The translations under genes and the position numbers were made by a program. DNA of 64,000 nucleotides. Origin: Streptomyces sp. MA5143a. GTDB taxonomy: Bacteria; Actinomycetota; Actinomycetes; Streptomycetales; Streptomycetaceae. Shown here piece after piece: positions 34,024 through 41,193 of this stretch (position 1 is the stretch's first letter; each line of letters begins with the position of its first letter). The stretch lies in assembly GCF_900290235.1 (NCBI RefSeq), contig NZ_OLMK01000063.1, positions 1 to 64,000 on the forward strand, read 5' to 3'. The notes below the pieces were generated by a model. It made no database searches, was not told where the DNA came from, and saw nothing but the letters and a program-made list of their open reading frames with translations.

Positions 34024-34719
34024 ATGACGACAACCTTCATCACCGGAGCCAACAAGTCCCTCGGGTACGAGACCGCCCGCCGCCTGATCCAGACCGGTCA
34101 CACCGTCCTCGTCGGCGCCCGTGACCCGCAGCGCGGCCGGCGGGCCGCCGACGCCCTCGGTGCCCGTTTCGTCCAGATCGACGTGACGGACGACGCGTCG
34201 GTGGCCGCCGCAGCCGAGGACATCGAGGCGCGCGAGGGCGGCATCGACGTCCTGATCAACAACGCGGGTGTCTTCGGGCCGCACCTCCCCGCCGACCAGC
34301 TCACCGCCGCCGACGCGAGCACCGTCTTCGACGTCAACGTCCTCGGGATCGTCCGCGTGACGCACGCGTTCCTGCCGCTGCTGCGCAAGTCCGCGAACCC
34401 CGTCATCGTCAACGTGTCCAGCGGCATGGGCTCGTTCGCGCTGACCCACGACCCCGAGCGCGCCGAGGGCCGCAACCTCGCGCCGCTCTACACGGCGTCG
34501 AAGGCCGCGGTGACCATGCTGACCACGCAGTACGCGAAGTCCTGGCCGGACATGAAGGTCAACGCGGCCGACCCCGGCTACACCGCGACCGACTTCAACG
34601 GCCACAGCGGCCCCCAGACGGTGACCGAGGGCACGGACGCGATCGTGGAACTCGCGACGATCGGCGCGGACGGCCCGACCGGAACGTTCCGCGACCGGCA
34701 CGGGGTGCTGGCCTGGTGA
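34024..34719 (+). CDS. Short-chain dehydrogenase/reductase
   Basis: 231 aa from ATG 34024. TGANKSLGYETARRL carries the cofactor loop (residues 7-21), NNAG is near 80, and the catalytic YTASK near 158-162. It is of the carbonyl-reductase-like type common next to MmyB regulators. A divergent partner of the XRE gene, it is probably induced by the compound that gene senses; the substrate is unknown. Confidence 0.85.
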   Translation: MTTTFITGANKSLGYETARRLIQTGHTVLVGARDPQRGRRAADALGARFVQIDVTDDASVAAAAEDIEAREGGIDVLINNAGVFGPHLPADQLTAADASTVFDVNVLGIVRVTHAFLPLLRKSANPVIVNVSSGMGSFALTHDPERAEGRNLAPLYTASKAAVTMLTTQYAKSWPDMKVNAADPGYTATDFNGHSGPQTVTEGTDAIVELATIGADGPTGTFRDRHGVLAW

Positions 34720-34780
34720 ACCAGCGCCCACCCCTGGCGTCGGCGGCCCGCGCGTCCGCCGCCGACGCGCCGCCACCGGT

Positions 34781-34975
34781 TCATCGCCGGGGACGCGCGG
34801 CTCTCGTGGCCTCGCGGTGGCGGTCGCCCAGCAGAGCCGAGTGGTAGCAGTGGCGTGCCGGGACCCGACAGCCGTCGTCGCAGACGAGGACGTGGTCGAG
34901 CCACGCGTGGAACGTGGCCCTGACCGGGTCCGGCTGCTCGGGCCGCGCCCCCGGCGCTGCCTCCCTCATGCCCAT
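34781..34975 (-). CDS. Small Streptomyces protein, unknown
   Basis: 64 aa. WLDHVLVCDDGCRVPARHCY carries three Cys/His groups in a pattern like small actinobacterial proteins of unknown function. ATG 34975 follows GAGAGGAG at a suitable distance and overlaps the end of the upstream gene by 10 bases. It is the third gene of a leftward run from the RsbW-like ATPase. Confidence 0.5.
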   Translation of the reverse strand: MGMREAAPGARPEQPDPVRATFHAWLDHVLVCDDGCRVPARHCYHSALLGDRHREATRAARPRR

Positions 34976-35211
34976 CTCGGCCGCTCCTCTCTCAAGTAGG
35001 CCGCGACGTACGGCCGTACGAGCTCCCGCTCCGCGTGCACAGGCTCCTCGGTGCGCACATTCCTATGGGGACGCGCCCGCTCCCAGCACGGTTCGCGCGG
35101 GAGCATCGGCAACCACCGGCCGTGCGTGGCCCGATGCCGCTCCGAGCGCGCGGCCCAGCGGCGCCACCGGGCGCGTTCGGGGCTGAGCGGCGGCAGGGCT
35201 ACTGGTCGCAC
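34966..35211 (-). CDS. Small basic protein, unknown
   Basis: 81 aa, Arg-rich (RARWRRWAARSERHRATHGR) with a C-terminal HAERELVRPYVAAYLREE segment that resembles small Streptomyces proteins accompanying regulatory ATPases. It overlaps the 3' end of the ATPase gene by 13 bases and the next gene by 10, which argues for a real co-translated run rather than chance frames. No function assigned. Confidence 0.5.
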   Translation of the reverse strand: MRPVALPPLSPERARWRRWAARSERHRATHGRWLPMLPREPCWERARPHRNVRTEEPVHAERELVRPYVAAYLREERPRWA

Positions 35212-35657
35212 CCGGACTCACCGGACTCGCCGGACTCGCCGGGCACGAGGAAGTAGGCCCACGCGGACTTGGTGAACGGCCGGGCCTCGCATCCCCACCG
35301 CTCCGCCAACGCGGCGACGAGCACGAGCCCGAGCCCGCCGTCGCCCTCCGGGCCGTGTTCCGTACGAGGCGCCGGGAGCCGCCCCCGGTCAGGGTCCGCC
35401 ACCTCGACGAGCAGGCCGCAGCCCCGGATCGAGAGGGTCACCTCGATCTCGGCGAGGGGCACCTGGCAGTGCCGTACGGCGTTGGAGACGAGCTCGGTGG
35501 CGACGGTGGCGATGTCGTCGGCGAGTTCCCCACCGACCGCCCAGTCCTTGAGGATCCGCCGCACCTCGGCCCGAGCCTCGGGGACGTGCCGTCTGCGCTT
35601 GGGGATGCGGAAGGAGTCACGGCGCGGGTGGGAGGGGCGAGGGGAGAGTGCGGGCAT
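35199..35657 (-). CDS. RsbW-like ATP-binding protein
   Basis: 152 aa, GHKL/HATPase_c_2 family. The N box ATELVSNAVRHC lies near residues 52-63, EVADPD near 84-89, and the lid GLGLVLVAALAERWG near 107-121. The C-terminus ends in a GES(GES) repeat, encoded by CGGACTCAC-like DNA repeats at 35212-35236. It is divergent from the XRE/DUF397 pair, a very common Streptomyces arrangement in which the ATPase, XRE and DUF397 genes cluster together. Confidence 0.83.
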   Translation of the reverse strand: MPALSPRPSHPRRDSFRIPKRRRHVPEARAEVRRILKDWAVGGELADDIATVATELVSNAVRHCQVPLAEIEVTLSIRGCGLLVEVADPDRGRLPAPRTEHGPEGDGGLGLVLVAALAERWGCEARPFTKSAWAYFLVPGESGESGESGCDQ

Positions 35658-35735
35658 GGCGAGGAGACCCCCTGACGTGCAGTCAAGTCACGCGCTGTAG
35701 CGGCGCGTACTCATGAGGCTAGAGCTCAAATCTCG

Positions 35736-35765
35736 TTGACCACAAGCAGAACGGTCTCATATATG
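35736..35765 (+). promoter_or_regulatory. Promoter of the XRE/DUF397 pair
   Basis: TTGACC (35736-35741) and TATATG (35760-35765) with 18-base spacing form the best sigma-70-like promoter in this AT-richer gap. It would give a leader of about 90 bases before the GTG at 35865. Confidence 0.5.
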
Positions 35766-35864
35766 TCAGATTCCCTCCTTGGTGATGACGCCCCCTAGAG
35801 TGGAGCGAGCCGGTACCAGTTCTCGCAGGAGAGGGGAAGCAATGCCCGCAGGGGACGGCCGACC

Positions 35865-36710
35865 GTGCGCAGTAGGCGACTTGGTGCTGCACTGAAGAGG
35901 TATCGGAAGGCCGCCAAGATCGACCAGGCCTATGCGGCAGGCGTGCTCGGTGTGGATCAGGCGCGGGTCAGCCGTATAGAGAGCGGGCATGTGACGGCGC
36001 GCATCCTGGAGATCCGGGTACTGCTGGATGCTTACGGCGTGAGTGATCCCGAAGTCCTCCGCAAACTGGAGGACTTGGCGAAGCGGTCCAACCGGCGTGG
36101 CTGGTGGCTCGAACATGCGGAGCGCTTGCGGCCCGACTACCTCGATCACATCTCCCTGGAAGACGACGCGACCTATATCCGAGTGTGGGCACAAGCACTG
36201 GTGCCGGGCCTGCTGCAAACACCCGCGTATGCGGAGTCCGTCATCAAGTCCAGCCCGAGTTACGTAGCCCCGGAACGCGTAGGGCAGATGGTCAAGGTGC
36301 GCGAGGTGCGGCAGGCGAAGATCGAGGAGGGCGGGGCGGCGTACACGGCCATCCTCTGGGAACCCGTGATCATCCACTCTCTGGTGCGTGCCGAGATCCA
36401 CCGATCGCAGCTGGAACGGATTCTTGAGGTGGGGGAGAGGCCGAACGTGACGATTCAGGTGCTCCCCCTGAGCGCGGGCACCATGGCCGGCGAGATCTCC
36501 GCGTTCGCGTCCTTCAGCTTCGACGACGCGGCCGTCGTTGAGGCGGTGACGCTGGAGAACCTGCGAGGTACCTCGATTCTTGAGGCGCCCGAAGACCTCG
36601 CCGCTTACACCCTCGCCTTCGACCAACTACGATCGGCGGCGTTGGCACCTGACGCGAGCGCGCAGCTCATCAGGCGCGCACTACAGAGAAGCAAGGACGA
36701 TGCGTCGTGA
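35865..36710 (+). CDS. Scr1-type XRE regulator (DUF5753)
   Basis: 281 aa. The helix-turn-helix LGAALKRYRKAAKIDQAYAA through DQARVSRIESG occupies residues 6-41. The DUF5753 domain follows, with VWAQALVPGLLQTPAYAESV (about 105-124) and the VTIQVLPLSAG block. Such proteins pair with a downstream DUF397 protein, with which this gene overlaps. The start is uncertain. ATG 35842 has the better ribosome-binding site (GGAGAGGGGAAG) but is out of frame, while codons just upstream of GTG 35865 (GRPT) look like a normal family N-terminus, so a single-base indel near 35850 is possible. Confidence 0.85.
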   Translation: MRSRRLGAALKRYRKAAKIDQAYAAGVLGVDQARVSRIESGHVTARILEIRVLLDAYGVSDPEVLRKLEDLAKRSNRRGWWLEHAERLRPDYLDHISLEDDATYIRVWAQALVPGLLQTPAYAESVIKSSPSYVAPERVGQMVKVREVRQAKIEEGGAAYTAILWEPVIIHSLVRAEIHRSQLERILEVGERPNVTIQVLPLSAGTMAGEISAFASFSFDDAAVVEAVTLENLRGTSILEAPEDLAAYTLAFDQLRSAALAPDASAQLIRRALQRSKDDAS

Positions 36711-36922
36711 CCGCTGAGTTGATAGGCCCCTTCCGGAAGTCGTCGTACTCCGGAGGACAGGGCGATTGCATCGAGGTCGCCCTTCTCTCCACCGGCGGCC
36801 GAGCCGTCCGTGACAGCAAGAACCCCCGGGGTCCCCTCCTTCACCTCACCCCTGACGGCTGGCGTGCCTTCCTCGACGGGGCCAAGAGCGGCGCGCTCAG
36901 CCGAGGGCTTTCCCGTGAATGA
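36707..36922 (+). CDS. DUF397 protein, partner of the XRE regulator
   Basis: 71 aa. FRKSSYSGGQGDCIEVA and RAVRDSKNPRGPLL, then WRAFLDGAKSG, are the DUF397 signature. Its GTG overlaps the stop of the XRE gene as GTGA. Known XRE/DUF397 pairs in Streptomyces behave like regulator and small antagonist or co-factor. Confidence 0.9.
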   Translation: MTAELIGPFRKSSYSGGQGDCIEVALLSTGGRAVRDSKNPRGPLLHLTPDGWRAFLDGAKSGALSRGLSRE

Positions 36923-37116
36923 ACTGGGGCGCCGTCCCTGAGCGCGGTGGTGTGGGCGGCTCAGGGAGCATCTGTCACACCGGCCCCTCCATCCACAGGC
37001 GGAGAGTCCCCCTCCATCCCCAGGAGGAGAAGCTCTGGCTGTGCGATGGATGCGTCCAACTCCTTTTCGCGGCAGGGTCGGCGCGTACCAACACGCCGAC
37101 CCGGAGGACCGTCCCT

Positions 37117-38665
37117 GTGCGAAGAAGTCGAATGGCCCTCCTCCTGGCTGCCGGCGTCGTCGGCACCCTGGTTCCCGTGCTCGCCCCCACCACGGCGCCC
37201 GCCACGGGGGCTCGGCTCGGCTCGTACCTCCGGCAGAAGCCGGCCTGGCACCGTTGCGCCAAGGCGCGGCCGGCCGCCTTCCAGTGCGCCACGATCAGGG
37301 TTCCGCTCGACTACGGCCGCCCGGGCGGCAAGAAGCTCGACCTCGCCATATCGAGGGTCAAGGCGAGCACCAAGAGCGAGCGTCGCGGCGTGCTCCTGCT
37401 CAACCCGGGTGGCCCGGCCACCGAGGGCCTCGACATGTCGGGCGAACATGGCGAACATGCTGCCGAAGTCCGTGACGAGGAAGTACGACCTCGTGGGCTT
37501 CGACCCGCGGGGCGTCGGCCGGAGTTCCCCCGTCAGCTGTGGCCTGACGTCCAAGGAGCAGAACCGGGAGCGGCCCTACAAGGCCGAGACGTTCGCCAAG
37601 GACGTCAAGTGGGCCCGGACCGTCGCCGAGAAGTGCTACGCCAAGCAGGGCGACACGTTGCGGCACATCACCACCCGCAACACCGCCCGGGACATGGACG
37701 TGATCCGTGCCGTGCTCGGCGAGAAGAAGATCTCCTACTTCGGGATCTCGTACGGCACCTACCTCGGTGCCGTTTACACGCAGATGTTCCCCGAGCGTTC
37801 CGACCGCTTCGTGCTGGACAGCGCCGCGGACCCGGCCCGGGTCTGGCGCGGCACGTTCCGGCTCTTCGCGGAGGGCGCTGAGCCCGCCTTCACCAGGTGG
37901 ACCCAGTGGACGGCCCAGCGGAACTCCCACTACAAGTTGGGGAGCACTCCCCAGGCGGTCCGCACGACGTTCTACGACCTGGTCGCCCGGGCCGACCGCA
38001 AGCCGATCCGCTTCGACGGCACCTCACTGACCGGCGCCGACATCCGCGCCCAGAGCCGCCTCGGGTTCTTCTACGTGCGCGACGCCGCCGAGCTGATCGC
38101 CAAGGTGAAGAAGGCCGCCGAGGGCAAAGCCCCGTCCGCCGGCCAGGACCTCAACCCACCTGAGCAGGCTCCGTCCTCGTTCGGCAGTGCCGTGCCCTCG
38201 GACAACGAAGAGGCTGCCTTCTGGTCCATCGTCTGCGCCGACACGCGCGACTGGCCGCGTGATCCGGAGCAGTACCGCCGTGACGCGATCCGGGACAAGG
38301 CCGCGTACCCGGTGTACGGCGACTTCGCGTCCAACATCAGGCCGTGCGCCTTCTGGAAGAAGGAAGGCAGCGAGCCCGCCACCAGGGTCGACAACAAGGT
38401 CGGCGCGCTGATCCTTCAGAACGAGTGGGATTCCCAGACGCCGTTGGCCAGCGGCCAGGGCATGCGCCGTGGCATGAAGGGGGCGAAGATGGTCACGGTC
38501 ACCGGAGGCGTCGGACACGGCATCTACGGTTTCATGTCGTGCGCCGACAAGAAGGCCACGGCCTACCTGACCACCGGCAAGCTGCCGGCGAAGGACGTGA
38601 CCTGCAAGGCCGCCACGGGGATACCCGAGCCCGAGCGCGCCCCCACGGCCCCCCTCGGCGGATGA
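37117..38665 (+). pseudogene. Secreted tripeptidyl aminopeptidase-like hydrolase, frameshifted
   Basis: Two frames together encode an alpha/beta hydrolase of the Streptomyces Tap/SlpD/SlpE family, about 515 aa. Frame one, from GTG 37117 (GGAGGACC upstream), gives a signal peptide and runs to LLLNPGGPATEGLDMS. Frame two resumes NMANMLPKSVTRKYDLVGFD and runs to 38665. It carries the nucleophile motif GISYGTYLG, acid NEWDSQTP and histidine GVGHGIYG. Removing one G from the GGG at 37440-37442 would restore a single frame. It is either a real null allele or a sequencing error. The family cleaves N-terminal tripeptides outside the cell. Confidence 0.82.
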
Positions 38666-38711
38666 CGGCAGGCGCGACACCTGTAGTGCGCGCCCGCCGC
38701 ATCGCGGCCGT

Positions 38712-39077
38712 TCAGTCCCGCAGCGCCACCCGGATACGGTTCCCGTCGGGATCGGCCGCGACGAAGGTCAGCCCGAACCCCGCGTCACGAGGCTCGGCCA
38801 GGATCGTGACCCCCTTGGAGTTCCACTGCTCGAAGATCGCGCTGACGTCGTCGGGTCCGCCGTCGACGGCCAGGCACACCTCGCTGGTGCGCGGGACCTC
38901 CGGTGACAGGTCCTCGACGTGGCCGGACCAGACGGCGAGGTCGGCGCCCGGCCCGAGGTCGAAGGTGATGTAGCCCGGCGTCTCGAACGAGGGGCTCATG
39001 CCGAGGAGGTCGCCGTAGAAGCGCGCTGCGGCGGGGGCGTCGTTCACGTAGACGATGGACACGACGGACGTGGTCAT
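38712..39077 (-). CDS. VOC (glyoxalase/bleomycin-resistance-like) protein
   Basis: 121 aa from ATG 39077 (AAGGAACC upstream). SIVYVNDAPAAARFYGDLLG at the start and FVAADPDGNRIRVAL at the end mark one VOC module. It is divergent from the WYL regulator at 39171, which probably controls it; this pairing is common in actinobacteria. Confidence 0.83.
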   Translation of the reverse strand: MTTSVVSIVYVNDAPAAARFYGDLLGMSPSFETPGYITFDLGPGADLAVWSGHVEDLSPEVPRTSEVCLAVDGGPDDVSAIFEQWNSKGVTILAEPRDAGFGLTFVAADPDGNRIRVALRD

Positions 39078-39170
39078 GGTGGTTCCTTCTCGTTGGTCGG
39101 AGGTACGCGTCCACCAGCCTGACCGGGATATGCGCCGTATCCTGTCGCAATTCCCTGGGAAAATCGGTGG

Positions 39171-40184
39171 GTGACCCCAGACCGCTTCTTCTCCCTGATG
39201 CTGCTCCTCGCATCGAGGGATGCCGTGACCACTCAGGAACTCGCCTCGGCGCTCGGGGTGTCCCTTCGCACCGTCACCCGGGACCTGAACTGGCTCCGTG
39301 ACGCCGGTCTGCCGGTGACCGCGCACCGGGGCCGCCTCGGAGGCGTGACCATGCTGCCCGGGTCCGGCTTCGACCTCACGCGGCTCACCCCGGGCGAGCG
39401 CGATCATCTGTTGCTCACCGGGCTGGATGAGAGGCAACGTGCGGAGCTCGACGCCTCGGTCGAAAGCCGGCGCGCGCTCTCCAAGATCGCCGCCGCACAG
39501 TCACGTCGAGGTCAGGAGCTCCTGCCGCTCACCGACGTGGTGCACGTGGACAGCCGTCCCTGGCGTCAGGGACGAGCCTCCGACACGACTCCGGCTTCGC
39601 TGATCGGCGCGGTGCGGCGAGGTCACCGACTACGGATCGAGTACGACAGCCCGCGCCAGTCATGCCCACGCGGCCGGGTCGTGGATCCCTACGGACTGTT
39701 CGCCAAGGCCGGCATCTGGTACCTCGTCGCCGACCGTGCCCGAGAGCCACGGATGTACCGGCTCGAACGGATCACGGCGTGGAAGGAAGTCGACCAGCCG
39801 CGACGGATCCGCGAGAACCAGACCCTGGCCACCGTCGCCGCAGCGCTCGTCGATCAGTGGGAACACCACCACGTGGTAGAGGTCAGCGCCACCGTCGACC
39901 TGACCCAGATCGAGCGAGCGCGACGGATCTTCGGCCAACGACTCGTCCGGGACGACCATGAAGACGCGGCGGCCACCGCCCGGTCCGGCACCGCCCGGTC
40001 CGGCACCGGCCGGTCCGCCACCGGCCACAAGGTGACGATCCGCTTCCTGCGCCTGGAGGACGTGCGAGAACTCCTGCCGTTCGGGAGCACCATCACCGTG
40101 CACGGCCCCACCGAAGCCAGGGCTCACCTCAACGACCTCGCCACCGCCCTTGCCCGCCACTACGCGCCGTCACCAACGTCCTGA
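39171..40184 (+). CDS. YafY-type HTH/WYL-domain regulator
   Basis: 337 aa. An N-terminal winged helix-turn-helix (VTTQELASALGVSLRTVTRD, about 19-38), then the WYL domain around RIEYDSPRQ and GLFAKAGIWYLVADRAREP (about 176-194), and a C-terminal WCX extension. Residues about 266-285 are a short degenerate Ala-Arg-Ser-Gly-Thr repeat encoded by a CGGTCCGGCACC-type microsatellite. GTG 39171 lies 94 bp from the divergent VOC gene. Confidence 0.85.
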   Translation: MTPDRFFSLMLLLASRDAVTTQELASALGVSLRTVTRDLNWLRDAGLPVTAHRGRLGGVTMLPGSGFDLTRLTPGERDHLLLTGLDERQRAELDASVESRRALSKIAAAQSRRGQELLPLTDVVHVDSRPWRQGRASDTTPASLIGAVRRGHRLRIEYDSPRQSCPRGRVVDPYGLFAKAGIWYLVADRAREPRMYRLERITAWKEVDQPRRIRENQTLATVAAALVDQWEHHHVVEVSATVDLTQIERARRIFGQRLVRDDHEDAAATARSGTARSGTGRSATGHKVTIRFLRLEDVRELLPFGSTITVHGPTEARAHLNDLATALARHYAPSPTS

Positions 40185-40248
40185 CCGGCAAGCCGGCGGT
40201 GCCCGAATCCGGTTGACCGACCCCGGCACCCGGTGCTGGAGCCGGCGT

Positions 40249-40989
40249 GTGGACAGCATTCCCGCCAACCGGCGGCTCTGGAACCGGATCAGCGCCGACT
40301 ACCAGCACCGGCACGACCCGCAGATCGGCGCCGCCCCCCGGCTGTGGGGCATGTACTCCGTCCCCGACGCGTACCTGGGCGCCCTGGGCGACGTCACCGG
40401 CAAGCGCGTCCTCGAACTCGGCTGCGGTGCCGGCCAGTGGTCCAGGGCGCTCGCCGCCGAGGACGCCACCGTGGTCGGACTCGACCTGTCCGAAGCCCAA
40501 CTCGCCGCGGCGGCGGACGCGATGGGAGCGGCCCGTTACCCGCTGGTGCAGGGCGCCGCCGAACAACTCCCCTTCGCCGACGGCAGCTTCGACCTGGTGT
40601 TCTGCGACTTCGGTGGGCTCAGCTGGGCACCCCCGCACCTGGCCGTCCCGGAGGCCGCACGTGTCCTGGTCCGAGGCGGGCGCCTGGTGTTCAACGTCGC
40701 CAGCCCCTGGTTCGAAGCCTGCTACGACGAAGCCGCCAGCCGTGTCACCACGACGCTACAGAAGGACTACTTCGGGCTGAACGGCATCGACGAAGGCGAC
40801 GGCGCGACCAGCTATCAGCTCACGTACGGCGACTGGGTGAGGGTGCTGCGCGGCGCGGGTCTCGTCATCGACGACCTCATCGAGCCGCGGCCCGAACCCG
40901 GAACACCCAACGGCTACAACGAGACGGACCCACCCGACTGGGCACACCGCTGGCCGGCGGAGCTGCTCTGGGTGACGCACAAACCGTAA
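40249..40989 (+). CDS. Class I SAM-dependent methyltransferase
   Basis: 246 aa from GTG 40249; the longer frame to 40150 overlaps the regulator gene and has no family resemblance. VLELGCGAGQWSRALAAED is motif I (about residues 56-74), GLDLSEAQL motif post-I, and FDLVFCDFGGLSW motif II. It is a UbiE/Coq5-like small-molecule methyltransferase of unknown substrate. It follows the WYL regulator in the same direction by 64 bases. Confidence 0.8.
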   Translation: MDSIPANRRLWNRISADYQHRHDPQIGAAPRLWGMYSVPDAYLGALGDVTGKRVLELGCGAGQWSRALAAEDATVVGLDLSEAQLAAAADAMGAARYPLVQGAAEQLPFADGSFDLVFCDFGGLSWAPPHLAVPEAARVLVRGGRLVFNVASPWFEACYDEAASRVTTTLQKDYFGLNGIDEGDGATSYQLTYGDWVRVLRGAGLVIDDLIEPRPEPGTPNGYNETDPPDWAHRWPAELLWVTHKP

Positions 40990-41059
40990 ACCGTGCCGGG
41001 CAATCCCGCGCGAACCATTGACGTGTTGGCCGGATGGCGCTCATCATCGGGCCACTCGA

Positions 41060-41089
41060 TGTCAGCGTTGACATATGTCAACGCTGACA
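41060..41089. promoter_or_regulatory. Perfect 30-bp palindrome upstream of the GH32 gene
   Basis: TGTCAGCGTTGACAT followed immediately by its exact reverse complement (41060-41089), centred on 41074/41075, 105 bp before the GH32 start. Each arm also contains TTGACA, so the palindrome may cover a -35 element. It is a strong candidate for the binding site of a dimeric (LacI-, GntR- or TetR-type) regulator of fructan use; no such regulator gene is adjacent. Confidence 0.8.
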
Positions 41090-41193
41090 CTCTCTGGTCG
41101 GCGGTGTGGACGACAGCGCGGGCCAGGGCGCCACATCGTCGGGTCACCCGCCGCAGGTCGTGCTGCGTGGGTGACCGCATCACAGGAGTCGCC

